Below, one piece after another: positions 23,001 to 34,369 of a stretch of 64,000 bases of DNA. Below the pieces are notes generated by a model. That model did no database searches and had not been told where the DNA came from. It saw nothing but the letters and a program-made list of their open reading frames with translations. Both the position numbers and the translations under genes were made by a program. Numbering within the stretch: position 1 is the stretch's first letter; every line of letters starts with the position of its first letter. Source of the stretch: Aphelenchoides besseyi (taxonomy: Eukaryota > Nematoda > Chromadorea > Rhabditida > Aphelenchoididae); NCBI GenBank assembly GCA_024699855.1, contig JAMPIQ010000001.1:1-64000 (forward strand), in the 5' to 3' direction.

Positions 23001-26000
23001 TCGAATCAGCTCATCCTTATTTGCCGCATTCACTGCAAACTCACGTTGTGCGCTTTGAGTGTTCGATTGAATTCGTTTCTATTCGTTTCCACGATGAATG
23101 TCAGACCGCTCATGTCGATGATGCTCTTTGGATTTATGGTCAATTGGGCGATGATTCCAACACTGCCGTCGCGTTGTTTCCCGTTGGTCGTTTCTCAACT
23201 TCAAAAGATTGGCCGGACGGTGTGATTTTGGTTCCCGGTCGAGTTGTTTGGTTCGTTTTCGAAAGCGGCGCTGCAAGAGACGACTTGGACGTAACAAAAG
23301 TGAGTTGCTGATTTCTATCAACTTGCTTTTCCATTTCAGCAATACGGATTCCGTTGCACAGTCGAAGGAATTACAGCAAATCACTCGACTCGTGGATCGG
23401 CGAGTATTGCAAGCTTGGAACAAGAGTTTGCGTGGCTTTGCTCCACTGCTTGCAACTTGATTGTGCGATCGACGTTGAGAGACGAACAATCTGAAAGTGA
23501 AAACAAAAGTCGGCGGTCGATTCAACTGGATCGTGAATTGATTCAACGACACGGCGGTCTTCTTCAAAAAGGACTCAATCTATCGACCGTTCCGACCTTG
23601 GCTCAAATTAACCAGTACGGGACCCCAAAACTGAATATTACAGAATGTAAATCTTATTTACAAATACCAAAACGTTTTCGTTTAGCTCTTCACTTCTTAG
23701 CGGATTTTATCGCTTCAAAAAACGAAAGCGATGGAGGTCTTCTGAGTCAACTTCTTATTGTCGAGCCATTTGTTGACGTTTCACGATGTCACTTGGAAGT
23801 CAGTTCGTCGGACTTCACCGTTGGCCGACCCGTCAATTTGAGACTTAAGTTGCGTACGCAATACGATGAGAACGTCAAATCACCTCCGGCGGATATGCAA
23901 ATCGAATTGATAGTCAGACGTGGCGCTCTGCCATCTCGTAGTTACAATCGAAATGCTGATTCGGCAAGAATTCTACGTTCACTCACCATCTTCAATGATT
24001 TGGTTCAAACAGAGGAAATCGAAGAAGAACAAAGTGATGATGACGGTGAATGGAGACGTTTGAGAGAAATTCAAAAGGTACTCTTGATCTTCTAAATAAA
24101 CACTTCTATCTTATCAACTTCATTTAGACGGAACCGTATCGTCCATTCAGTAGTGGAAGTCAGTCTCGTTTTATTTCGATTAATGCGCAACCAATTTTCT
24201 CGTCCTATTCATTGGAAGAGATGCGTTGGGCGTTTGAATTGGGAGCGACAGCAAGTGAGACATTGAAGTTACCAGCCAATTTGTTGGAAACGACATGGAC
24301 ACCAACAGCCATTGGTCGCTATCATGTTGAAGCTCGGATTGACGGTTTTGATTGCGCGAATCGTGCGGATTTCAACATTCGACCGACAACCCCCACTTCT
24401 TCCACGATGCCACTTGTCGTTCCACCAACTCCCGTTCATCGACCACGTCAACGAAATTTAGCAGCTCCGTCAACTGAACTGAAGACGAACGTTTCGGTTT
24501 TTAATCGTGCCACCTGTCCGTTGGTTTCATGTTATTCCGGAGCTCGAATTCGATCCCATCCGACTTTGTCTGCAACAATCATCGGCGGTTTGCCACGTGG
24601 TGCGTCTGTTCGTTACGTTGAAACTCAACGGAACACCGATGGAATTTGGTTGCGTTTAAGCGATGATGTTCGTGGCCTTTACGTTGATCGTAGGACAAGT
24701 ATTGACAGCGCGTGGGTTTTGCAATACAATCGACATCTAAAAATGGAACATCTTATTCTCGTCGTAGTCAACGGAAACAACGTGGAAGATGATGAGAGTA
24801 AAATAGAAATCCAAAGAACTGCCGTTACTTCATTACACAGTCGAAGGTCAAAATACCCATCGGTAATCAGCAAAAGCTTGACAGTCGTCAAGCAAGAAAC
24901 TGTTGAAGATGATGAGGGAAATCCGCCTACTGATGTTTTCCGTCCGTCGACTGTTGAGTGTTTTCGTGCCGTTTTTGCGGCTTTCATTTGGCATGAACAA
25001 TTGGTTACATCGCTACAAGAATGTGTTAGAGAAATTCGTTTTAACAACATCGATAATATTCCGGTGGAGATACGAGATTCTTTCCACGATTCTAATTTCG
25101 CTCCCTACTTTTTGACTCTACAACACGCTCGTCGTTTATGGTCATCGATAACTGCTGCTCTTCGGGTCGTTGTTTACCAGCAGTTGATCTTGCCAACGCC
25201 ACCTCAACGTCGCTCCCGGGTATTCCCTCGAATCGCCACGGTCGAACGTCTGGCAACGGACGCATCAAACGACTCTCCAGTTCGTGGGTTCGGTTTCGAA
25301 GGTCACGACAAATTGACTGAACCACAAAATCCTGATGAAATATGTGAACTTTGCGGCGAAATGCACTCTCGTCCAATCACAATTCATATGCGAACTGCGC
25401 ATCCCGGTTGTGGGGAATCGTGCTTTGGACACGGCTACAACAGTGTTGGTGGCTACTCGACTGGATGGTCGGGAATCTGTGGAGAAGGAGGACGCGGGAA
25501 TGCGATTTGGTATCTTTTATGTCCGAACTGTCGAACCGCTGCATTGAAACAAAAACAAAATCTTGCAGCACCGAATCATGGCGCAAGCTTGGAGGCTGCA
25601 GATGACGACGTCGACAGACGATGGAGTGAATTTCGTTTGTTGACTGCCGCTCAACAACTTCGACCCGAAATCGTAATGCGAAGGAATGCGATTTTCCTCC
25701 TCGGCTTATCACCAAATCAACGATCGAATTTCAATGAATCATCATCGAACAAACAGAAAGGACGAGCAAATTGGACAATCGAAATGCATCCCATGGCCGG
25801 CACTTTTACTCCGCCATCGAGTTTCGTTTCCGCAGCTACGGGCACAACCATACTTTCAACAGCTCACAATCCAACTCATTCAACGGTTGCTGCTCAAGCA
25901 TCACACACATCTGATCCCGGAGTTTCCAATGTGCCAGCCGTTGATTCGCAGATAATTTCTCGAGTTCCAACTTCTTTGAGTGCATCAGCCAATGTTTTTC

Positions 26001-29000
26001 AACGTCCAACGGCCAACTTTCTAAGTACAATCGGACCATTAGCCGAAGAGGATATTGAAGACGAAACTGCTTTAACGAGTGGACCACCGGTTGGAAGTGC
26101 GAATGCGCATTTAGCCGAACTATCGCTGAGATTGAGTTCGCTTGTTGGAACATCGCCAACCAATGCTCTACAACAGCAATCGGTATTGGCATTTGTTGTC
26201 GAAAATCACGACCTTCAAGCCGTTCGTCAGTCTTTCGACAACGCAATTCGTCGAGCTGTTGCATTGACTTACGCTTTTCGTTTGTGGAATTGGCTGCTGA
26301 AATTGGTAACCGCTGAATCGAGGTAAACGATCTATAGCTGAATATCACGCATTCATATTTTAGTGTAATGGATATCGTTTGGCAGTATCTAAACACGATG
26401 CACAGTTTGATTCCATTCATTCAATCAACCAGCGTCGGAGACATTCATTTTGCTACCCGGCTACGACTTCTTCCTCATCCCTTACGTTTATGTTTCTTGG
26501 CCGGTGACTTGGTTACGAGTCAAATGGTTCGCGGAATGCACGCATTTTTACAAACACTGTACGTAATTCTGAGAGCCGATGAAGTCGATATTCGACTGAA
26601 ATGTTTGTGCTTTCGCGCTTGGACCTTTCAACTCACGACCTCTGAACAAGTTTGACGAATCTAAGGGTGCTTTTCAATTAAAAATGTTTAGAATCTCTTG
26701 TACACGTTGTGCAAGTTGTTATGCTCGGTTTGCGATGTTCTTGCGGACAATTCGGCTGATAACTCGCTTCTCATGCTCGACGAATCGCTTTTACCATCGA
26801 CAACTCCCGCTTCGTGTGGACGACCGAGTTCAAGCGGAGTTCCAAATGTTAAGCAACTGGAGGACGTGAGCTCAATGGTAAAAGTCACGGCGACAAGTCA
26901 ACGTAATTTAATCGCTTGTTTAACCGATGGATCAGCAGAAACATTTTGGGAGAGCGGGGACGAAGTTCGTAGTTGCGAAGTGTTTTTGAAGACGAATAAC
27001 TTTTAGGATATCAATCATTTAAGCCGTTTGAATGTCAGTTGGGATTTGCGACAATGCAATCCAACAATTTTGGGAATCTACATCGATCAAGTTCGTGACT
27101 CGTCTTATCGTTTATCTCAAGTAACTATTGGAGCCAGTGAACGATTGAACGAATCGAAAGAAACAAAAACTTTACAATCAACGATTGTTAACGCGGTAAG
27201 TGGTTAGTGAGAATCGAAAGTACAAAAGAGTTTTAGCGTTTTGTTGGTTGGATTCGTTGTTGTGTGATTGGGTGCGAATCAGTGAGCATAAACCTGAAGT
27301 TCAATGGTCGCAGTTGTCGAGTTCGTCAGCTTTCACTTCTGGGCCAAAACTACACGGCAACGGCAATGACACCAATAGCCGATCAACTGAACAAAACAAC
27401 CCGACCACCGTCAGCACATCAGCTGTCGTTTAGTTCCGCTCAAATGGACGCATTTGCTTTGTTTCAAGCGGTTGCCGCACAAGTGATTTAATCGATTGAA
27501 AGTACTGATCATTGTATTTTTAGGTTTTCAATGACGAGTTTGCAAAAGAAGAGAACGGTACCTTGCGTCAACAAGTTTTAGACATGCTATTCAATCGCGT
27601 TCAACTCCAACCACTTCAGTCGAACGTTTGTACTCAAATTGTGACGGCGGTTGAACGGTGAGTTTACGCTTCGAAGCCTTTTAATAAAGGACTTTCAGAG
27701 AGATTGTGAATTTGCGAGAACGGAAAAAACGTAATTTCTCGTACGTTTGCGGCCTGATGGTCATGTTGATCAAGATCTGCGAATCGCGAAAAGGTTTGGA
27801 AGTCTTTTCGATGCGCAGTGGACTGTTGATCATGTTGAGTGAATTGCTGTTGTTTGCTCCTCAAGTAAGCTAAATTGAAAGCATTCGTTTGTAACTTCCA
27901 TTCTTAGATCGTTGAATTGCAAGTGATTGAGACTATCGAACGTCTTCTTAAACATTTTCGTCCGTCGACCGTTGATTGTGCCACTTTTGTGCAAAACCTA
28001 CTTGCCGTCATTTCCAAGACAATTTCGTTGCAAATCAAAGACAAACTCTCACATAAGATGAGTAGTGCAACTTTGTTGGTGAGCTAGAATTATCGAAATC
28101 TTTTAATTAATCTCCATTTTTAGACCTACACAACAGATATTCCAACGGTTTGGCGTGCAGATCGTCCGATCACTTCGGAGGTTGTTCAGTTGGTTGTTCA
28201 CACTTTATCGGCAATGGCCAACGGCTCAATTTCATCTCAATGGACAACGGCAATAAGAACGGAGTTAGCCAACAATGTTATGGCATTAACGAAACTTCTT
28301 GCGGCTTCCGGCTTCCTTCCACCATCGTCAAGTTCAACCGACTTTCCGTCCACTTCCTTCTCAACAACAACCGATTCAGCGATTAAGAACAAAGCTATTT
28401 TATTTCTGCGGAATCCGCAGTTTTGGCTTTCAGTTTCGGCTCTATCGACAATCGTCGATCCTTCGTGGTTGGAAATGTCGAATGCGTGGAGAACGTTGAA
28501 AGCAAGAAAAAGTAAGGAACCAGAATCGTTTTGCGAGAATCATGACGACGGAGTGACTTTGGCACGATTTCACTGTGAGATGTGTCAATTGTTTTTGTGT
28601 TACGAATGCTTCACGATTCTTCATTTGAACAAAAAGAAGAAAGGTGGACACGCAGCCAAATTGGTCGGCACTTCCAATATGTGTCCGCAAATAAACGTTC
28701 ATGAAGGTTGTACGAGGTTGAGACTGAGCAATCTGTTGGTGGGTCCTTTACTCGATCGTCTGCAATACTGTATGTTTTCAGATTCTGTTCAATTGTGCCA
28801 AATTAAGTGGAGTTGTTGAATTGGGGGCTGAAATGGCAACCACCGGAGTTGCTTCTTCCGCTTCAACAGATCTCTCCGTCCTCCCAACAAACTCAACGAC
28901 CATACTTAGCGGAACAAACACTAAATGTCGATTTTGCACGAATCCACTCAGAGCTGATGGAGATGTTCAAAACGGAACCTGCAGTTACAATGAATGTCGG

Positions 29001-30100
29001 AAGTTACTCAAAGACGCGTGTACGAAGATTTTGTCCTGTGGCCATTGGTGCTCGGGAATAAGAAACGAACAACAATGCCTACCATGTTTCAACTGTCCAA
29101 CCACAGGTTTATAACTCTGAAAGCCTTTAATTCCTTTTGGACGTTTAGACTCACGACAAGATGGAGATGATCTTTGTGTCATTTGCTTCACCGATCGATT
29201 GGGGGGTGCACCGTGTATCCGAGTGGGGTGCGGTCATTTTTTTCATTTTGGTTGCGTAAGAACGGTGCTCGAAAAGCGATGGAATGGTCCACGAATTGTC
29301 TTCCGTTTCATGCAATGTCCATTATGTAAACAGACGGTAAATCGTGAAGCCAACTGTTCCTCATTTATGTTTATTTTAGATCGAACACCAGGCATTGGAA
29401 TCATTATTGGCGCCGTTACGAGCTCTGTACGAAGATGTGACCAAAAAGGCGGTTCTTCGTCTTGAGTATGACGGTCTTCTCAAATCGAAACCGATCACTT
29501 CGACCGAAAGCGAATACTTCGAGAACCCGACCGGTTATGCTCTCGATCACTACGTTTATGTCTTGTGCAGTAAATGCGGAAAAGCGTATTTTGGAGGCGA
29601 AAGTCGCTGTCAAGAAGTTTGTTTTCACTTTTCACTTCTGAGTATTTCTATTATTTAGGCACTAGACTCGTCCACTTACCAACCTGACGAATTGGTTTGC
29701 GGAGCGTGTTCCGACATCGCAGGTGCTCCAGTTTGTGGTCGTAAGTTTTCGATCAATCAGATCGCATACAGGAAATTATTTAAGGTCATGGAACGGAGTT
29801 CCTCGAATACAAATGTAAATTCTGTTGTTCGGTCGCAGTTTATTTTTGGTGAGTTCAATGATCTCAAGCAAACTAAGAACGGCTTTTAGTTTTGGTAACT
29901 CTCATTTTTGCTCGGGATGTCACAGCGACTTCCAACGTTTGATGGCACTTCCCGTCCATCTTCTTCCTCAATGTCCAACAGGCCCAAGAGCTACGACGCT
30001 TGAAGGCGTCGATCAATGTCCGCTTCGAGTTCAACATCCGCCAACGGGCGAAGAGTTTTCGTTGGGTTGTGGCATCTGCCGTAACCTAACAACATTTTAA
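17036..30100 (+). CDS. MYCBP2: MYCBP2/RPM-1/Highwire-type RING-Cys-relay E3 ubiquitin ligase
   Basis: Very large neuronal E3 ligase (PHR family) that limits synapse growth and axon regeneration; its catalytic end esterifies threonine through a cysteine relay. About 13 kb, with dozens of short introns. In order: N-terminal helical part (17036-17475); RCC1-like repeats (18.2-19.7 kb, [27 protein letters not shown]); PHR domain 1 (20.4-20.95 kb, [33 protein letters not shown]); PHR domain 2 (22.0-22.5 kb); filamin-like Ig (23.8-24.4 kb); SH3-like ([16 protein letters not shown]); a cysteine module ([12 protein letters not shown], 25.3-25.6 kb); DOC-like domain ([16 protein letters not shown], 26.9-27.4 kb); B-box-like (28.5-28.7 kb); RING-H2 ([14 protein letters not shown]..., 29.17-29.34 kb) and the tandem-cysteine domain ending in [10 protein letters not shown]. 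All parts are open. The true start may be an exon upstream of 17036. One intron needs a GTCGGG donor near 17660. Confidence 0.95.
17516..17917 (+). repeat. Duplicated MYCBP2 exon segment, source copy (partner 37335-37736)
   Basis: About 400 bp covering one MYCBP2 exon ([14 protein letters not shown]...), the short intron, the next exon and part of a third. It matches 37335-37736 with only a handful of substitutions, most of them near the right end. This copy keeps the full reading frame within the gene and is taken as the source. Confidence 0.95.
29150..30100 (+). other. Catalytic RING and tandem-cysteine (RCR) end of the MYCBP2-like ligase
   Basis: Sub-region of the 17036-30100 gene. The RING reads CVICF...[10 protein letters not shown]...CPLCKQT with all eight metal ligands visible. 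Beyond it, [56 protein letters not shown] and [14 protein letters not shown] form the tandem-cysteine domain that in the human enzyme carries the two relay cysteines. Splicing at about 29741 (GTAAGT...TTTAAG) and 29851 (GTGAGT...TTTTAG) is needed to keep the frame. Conservation of both modules predicts an active RCR ligase. Confidence 0.9.
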
Positions 30101-30336
30101 ATCTGTACATACACCAAAAGATACTCACTTCCTCTATTCGTGCCGTAAATTACCTTTCAAGTTATCTAAACCCGTGATTCTCACTGTTGCCTCATTTCCT
30201 TTTTGTCTTTCAATCCTTTTTTTAAATTTACTATTAATAAACATTCAATGATCTGTGGTTAAAAGCAAACATTTTTAATGGTCCTCAATTTGCTGATTTA
30301 GGAACTGCTCTGCAGCTACTTTATTTCGAGATCATC
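30101..30336. terminator. 3' untranslated region of MYCBP2-like gene
   Basis: Follows the TAA stop at 30098-30100; an AATAAA polyadenylation signal lies at about 30236-30241. No other feature is visible before the retrotransposon insertion site. Confidence 0.6.
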
Positions 30337-30656
30337 TGCTACCACTGGAACAAGAACGAAGCTCACAGATGTTACCGTCGCCACCCGCAAGAGGAAATGG
30401 AAACACGTCCAGAAAGTGATGACAACGCAACATGACCGTTGGACAGTCAAGCTGATCAATTGGGTTCCAAAAACAAAACGACCACGCGGGCGGCCGGTCA
30501 TCCGTTACGAAGACGACAAATTTCCGGATCAACGAGAGAAATCACCAGCAACGAATGGCGCAGAATAGTACACTCATACGATTGGTCCCATCGTTTACTG
30601 TCCTCCTTCATGTCAGAAGATATTGAATAAAGGATTTGATTTGATTTGCTACCACT
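30337..30656 (+). mobile_element. 5'-truncated non-LTR retrotransposon with target-site duplication
   Basis: The insert 30347-30646 is flanked by a perfect 10-bp direct repeat, TGCTACCACT, at 30337-30346 and 30647-30656. It encodes the extreme C-terminus typical of LINE reverse-transcriptase ORFs: KLTDVTVATRKRKWKHVQKV, DRWTVKLINWVP, KRPRGRPVIRYEDD, then, after a frame slip, NEWRRIVHSYDWS. The 3' end is a GATTT/TTTGA microsatellite tail immediately before the second repeat, as in LINE clades that end in short tandem repeats rather than poly(A). Only about 300 bp remain, so it is dead on arrival. Confidence 0.85.
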
Positions 30657-30732
30657 AACTACATTCCGATAATGGCTTCATGTAATTAACAACTAGATTC
30701 ATTTTGGTTTTATTATAGTCGTAATCATGTAC

Positions 30733-31299
30733 TCGATATTAGCGATTTTTGAGTATGTTTTCGACTTCATCTCTGCTCTCGGTCAATCTCTGCTCGTCAA
30801 GCTTTTGGTTTTGTACTCGCGTACGCTTGTCAAAATGTGTGCCATATTATAGGGTTTCATCATTAGCGGGAAGAGTTGCACAGGCGTTTGCAATCTTTAG
30901 CCATTTTTTGACAAACTTTTCGGCGTTGAATTGCTCTCAGTTATCCGATGGCTACAAATTTGCGCACAATAAATAGCCAGTTTATTGGGCCTTCTAATGA
31001 TATAATATGAGCACTAGTTGTTGCCAAAATCCCCGAACTACATCGGTTTGCGCGAAGGACGTGCTATACAAGGGAATGGAGGGTGTTGTGTATTTTAGCT
31101 CGTTGACCGATTGGATTCCGCTAATATTCACAGGGTTTAGAGTTCAATAGTGCCTATTGTTGTTCTGTCAATTACAAGCTTCTACAGTCGCTAGTTCACG
31201 AGTTGTAGTCAACGGAAGTTGACTTCTCTCGGAGGTTAACATCTGATGGTTGGCATTCTTTTCTGTTACATTTTCAGGTCAACTGCTTCTACTAACTAT
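30733..31299 (+). repeat. Dispersed repeat, copy 1 (inverted partner 48012-48575)
   Basis: About 565 bp that recur in opposite orientation at 48012-48575 with very high identity. It contains a perfect inverted repeat AGTCAACGGAAGTTGACT near 31205. There is no terminal inverted repeat, no recognisable transposase and no long reading frame with family motifs; a 75-codon frame is present in both copies but is probably fortuitous. Likely a nonautonomous mobile sequence or a fragment of one. Confidence 0.88.
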
Positions 31300-31651
31300 A
31301 TTTAGACTACAATGTTCACGCAATATGCAGTCTCTAAGATAAATTACAAACGTTTTATTATTAGAGAAGTGACCAATCTTAAGGAATTTTTCAGTACGCT
31401 ATTTGATTATTATTATATAAGAAATGAGGTTAGATGCCTTGCAATCTCTTATGTTGAAAATGATAGAAGTGAATATATTTTATTGGAATATGGTGGAGTA
31501 GTCAGTAGAAATCAGTAGGCAGACGCTTCAGCGAACTCCAGTTGGCAAAATTACGACTTATTTTTGAATGCAAATACGATGTTGTTAAGATTGTTAATTT
31601 TTTCGCAAACATCAATGTAGGAACAGAAAGAAACGAGATTCGTGGTCCACT
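31300..31651. other. AT-rich spacer, weak frame only
   Basis: A 68-codon plus-strand frame (31312-31518) is present without splice sites, signal peptide or motif. Nothing else is supported. Confidence 0.45.
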
Positions 31652-32600
31652 TCAGGCGATCAACGGCATTGCAATTTTGGAGTAACGACCGGGAGCTTTG
31701 AACGCATTCTTGGGGTCCTCGTTGCTATCATTGACCTAAAAGTCAAGAATTGAATTGTTCTTCAGTAATCGACAATTAACCTTCGAAGTAACAAAAACCA
31801 ACTTGTCGACTTTGGACGGCGCATTTTGACGGTAAACGTCGAAGAGCGCTTGAGCGTTTGGCTCAACAATCGCATAGACTGGGCTCACACGATCACTGAA
31901 AAGAACATCAACCCCCAGTGGTGATGGAAATCACGTATTGTTGTCCGAACATTTGACCTTCAACGCGTAACGTTCCTTCTTGGGATTGTGAACGAAAACG
32001 CGCATTCGTCCACCACTCGGTTCAAAGCGCAATTGTTGTGGAGCGATGTGAACTCCCGTGGCCATTTTGACGGTGATATCCTTCTTCTGTTGCGATCCAC
32101 CTTCCTGAACTGCATCGGGATTCAACTTCTTCTGCAAGTCAATGGATAGTAAGTTGAGCATGTGGAACCAACCTCCGCCGTTTGTTTAACGTCTTTCACC
32201 GCTTGTGCCGCTTTTTGTGGAATCGCTGTAATTGCCGACGATTTGGAACGCTTCGAACTTTTGCTTCCGGCCTCACGATTGCTCTTCTTACTGCGCTTCG
32301 AAGAAGCACGCTTCTGAAAGGTCGAGTGTTTACGAATTTCACGGAACTAACCTTCGCAGAACGAGCCGATGCACGAGAAGACACACGAGCCGAACGTTTG
32401 GACTTGTTGTTCCAGCGACCACCTTTCGCCGATCGCTTCGATTTGGCCGTCTTGAGCGATTTGTTGCAACGAGATCCCGCCGGCTTCTTGACCGCTCCAC
32501 GTTTGTTGTTTTTGCCGCACTGAAAAATGTAGGTGGCCAGAGCGCCGGTCATCGCTACTCCAACGGTCGCTAATTGAAGGAGAAAATCGGTGTTCTCCAT
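31652..32600 (-). CDS. N-terminally anchored major-sperm-protein-domain protein
   Basis: Five exons with introns of 38-45 bp. The start MENTDFLLQLATVGVAMTGALATYIFQ gives a short hydrophobic N-terminal helix, followed by a long Lys/Arg/Ser-rich linker (SKRSAKGGRWNNKSKRSAR and KRASSKRSKKSNRE repeats). The C-terminal half is an MSP/VAP-type immunoglobulin-like domain: VHIAPQQLRFEPSGGRMRVFV, HNPKKERYALKVKCSDNN, DRVSPVYAIVEPNAQALFDVYR, KVDKLVFVTSKV. The YALKVKCS and RVSPVYAIVEP blocks are the usual core strands. VAP proteins carry their membrane anchor at the C-terminus, so an N-terminal anchor with a basic linker is an uncommon layout. A role at a membrane or in sperm-type motility is inference. 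Stop is at 31652-31654. Confidence 0.88.
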
Positions 32601-33151
32601 CGATGCGGCAAATCAAGAACACGGAATGGAATCTGGAGCACAAGAAACGATTGATTGAAATCCAACCAACAAGAATGAAAGAACAGTCATTCACTTGGTT
32701 CTTTTATACTTCGTAGAGATTACTCATTCAACGGTTTGTTAAGTAAATTAGACCAACTGAACGTGCTCTACTGTTACTCACTCGATAACTTCCTAGTGCG
32801 AACATCATGTTGAAACGTATCTTGTATATAAAACAACAGGAACAGCCGGTTTAACTGATAACTTTTGATTCAAGTGTTTAGGCTTTGAAAAGTTATTTCC
32901 GGGTTCTTCACATAAAATTAAAGAAAGTGGTTGGTACAATACGCGAAGTTGTAAAGTTTTTACTGTTTTTGGCTGCTCAGCGAACTGCACCGTTCGACGA
33001 TCTCTTGCGCATTTCCGCCAACGAGAACCAAACGAGAAGTGACTTTTGTCCTTCAACACTCGTGGGTACCCCTTTACGTTTGTCAGGTGCTCATCGGCGT
33101 ATGTTTTCGCTAGCAACCGAAAGGCGTTCATTTTGAATATAAGCCAAAACT
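32601..33151. promoter_or_regulatory. Divergent intergenic region between MSP-domain gene and six-cysteine gene C
   Basis: 551 bp separate the start of the minus-strand MSP gene from the plus-strand six-cysteine gene. A 108-codon minus-strand frame at 32805-33131 lies inside but has no signal, splice or family support. Presumed to contain both promoters. Confidence 0.45.
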
Positions 33152-34369
33152 ATGCGACTATTAATTGGACTTCTGATTTTTTGCGCCGTTGCTCTTGTTC
33201 AAGCGGATTTCATCGAAGAGCTCAAGGATTTAGATGTTCTCAAATTTCGGTGGGTTTCAATCACGTTCACTTCACCGAATCAACAGTTATATTCGGTGTT
33301 TAAATGACCATAGAATGAGAAGTTTATTCGTAGAGTTTGTTACAACATCGGAAGTCAGTCTTTGCGTCGTGGAGACGAATTCGCTTGTTTGAGTGCATGT
33401 ACATTATGTCGGGCATGAAAACGATCTAAAAATTTGACTAACCCTTACTCTTCTGCCGCATCTTACTGGGATCGTTGCAATAATCGTTGTTACAGTAGTG
33501 ATAGGTGTTATCACCGATTTTGTCAACTTCTGTATCATTACGAATGACCTGAAATGTTAAGATTGTTAATGAACGAGGATTCTGTAAAATCTAACCGTCG
33601 TGCAGCCCATTTGGGCAACTGCGTAGGGAGCATGTGCACCGTGCAAAACGATAATGCAACTTCCTGAACAATGTTCAACGGTTTGTCCACGTGGACAAAC
33701 CACATGATCGTTGTAGCAATAGCAGCGAATGTCACGCAATGATTTAATCATAGGGATTGTCGTGATGAGAAGCACAAAAACAAAGAACATAAGTTTAAAA
33801 ACAACCATATTTGTTCGGTGGGAATTAAAATTTAGTCCTAAATCCGCAGTGTTCTCGCTTTTTGACTTCTGCAAAGCATCAACAATAAAAGCACAACTGA
33901 TGAAACGGAACGGGAGTCCCGTTTGCTTTTTTGATTTGTACCCCAACAGCGCTTGCGAAGTTGTTCGTTTCCGTTAGCACACGACAAAATAGCGACATTT
34001 GCTTTTTGTGAATCCCGAAAGCATTATAAGCTTATCGAATGAGTAAATTGACGTTTATATTGTGCAATGGGAACAAACAAAAAATCGAATTTGTGAAGTA
34101 AACTCACAATTGCAGCGAATCGCCACGAGGTTGTCCGGTCAGCGGTATCGGTGGCCAGTGTCCGGCTTCGAATCCCGTATTCTACTTCAAATGTTGCGGC
34201 GACATGAACGCGAGTTGTTGCTTCCGACTTCAAGACTGGGCGATGGTTCTCCTTGTCGTTATGGTCGGGTACGTAGTCAAAGCCAATTCAGGAACTTATT
34301 GCTTCCAATTACAGTCTGATCGTGATTTCCATCTTCGTCAATCTGCTTCGCTGCATCTTCTGCTACTAA
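33152..34369 (+). CDS. Secreted/one-TM six-cysteine protein (family member C, chimeric)
   Basis: Exons 33152..33249, 34116..34268 and 34315..34369. Exon 1 encodes a signal peptide (MRLLIGLLIFCAVALVQA) and acidic linker (DFIEELKDLDVLKFR). Exon 2 encodes ESPRGCPVSGIGGQCP, ASNPVFYFKCCGDMNASCC and FRLQDW followed by the membrane helix; exon 3 finishes the helix and the tail RCIFCY. The exon-1 donor phase (CG|gtggg) matches exon 2 (|C GAA) exactly as in paralogue B. From the second CC pair onward the gene is nearly identical at DNA level to gene A (13269), while exon 1 and the first part of exon 2 differ, so the gene is a mosaic. The 866-bp first intron contains a complete minus-strand gene (33438-33808). 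The exon-1/exon-2 link is inferred from phase and architecture. Confidence 0.72.
33438..33808 (-). CDS. Secreted Ly6/three-finger-like protein, nested gene
   Basis: Two exons, 33808..33596 and 33548..33438, separated by a 47-bp intron (GTTAGA...ATTTCAG), giving 107 residues. The start encodes a signal peptide (MVVFKLMFFVFVLLITTIP), then CYCYNDHVVCPRGQTVEHC, SGSCIIVLHG, a Gly-Cys segment, and near the end HYCNNDYCNDP. A terminal C-x(n)-C-N pair after a cysteine-rich region of this size is the hallmark of Ly6/uPAR/three-finger folds. A C-terminal hydrophobic tail for a GPI anchor is absent; the protein ends KMRQKSKG, so it is predicted to be secreted. An AATAAA on the minus strand lies near 33325. 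It sits entirely within the intron proposed for six-cysteine gene C. Confidence 0.78.

Noticed and set aside
25836..26420. 194-codon minus-strand frame
   Set aside because: Lies antisense to a certain MYCBP2 exon; it is a shadow frame.
30749..30976. 75-codon frame shared by both copies of the inverted repeat as a gene
   Set aside because: Present in both copies only because the DNA is nearly identical; there is no independent evidence of coding, such as synonymous differences.
32805..33131. 108-codon minus-strand frame between the MSP and six-cysteine genes
   Set aside because: No splice sites, motif or polyadenylation support; it occupies the presumed divergent promoter.
34163..34176. TTCGAATCC resembling a tRNA T-arm box
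   Set aside because: It lies within the coding exon of the six-cysteine gene and no cloverleaf can be drawn around it.
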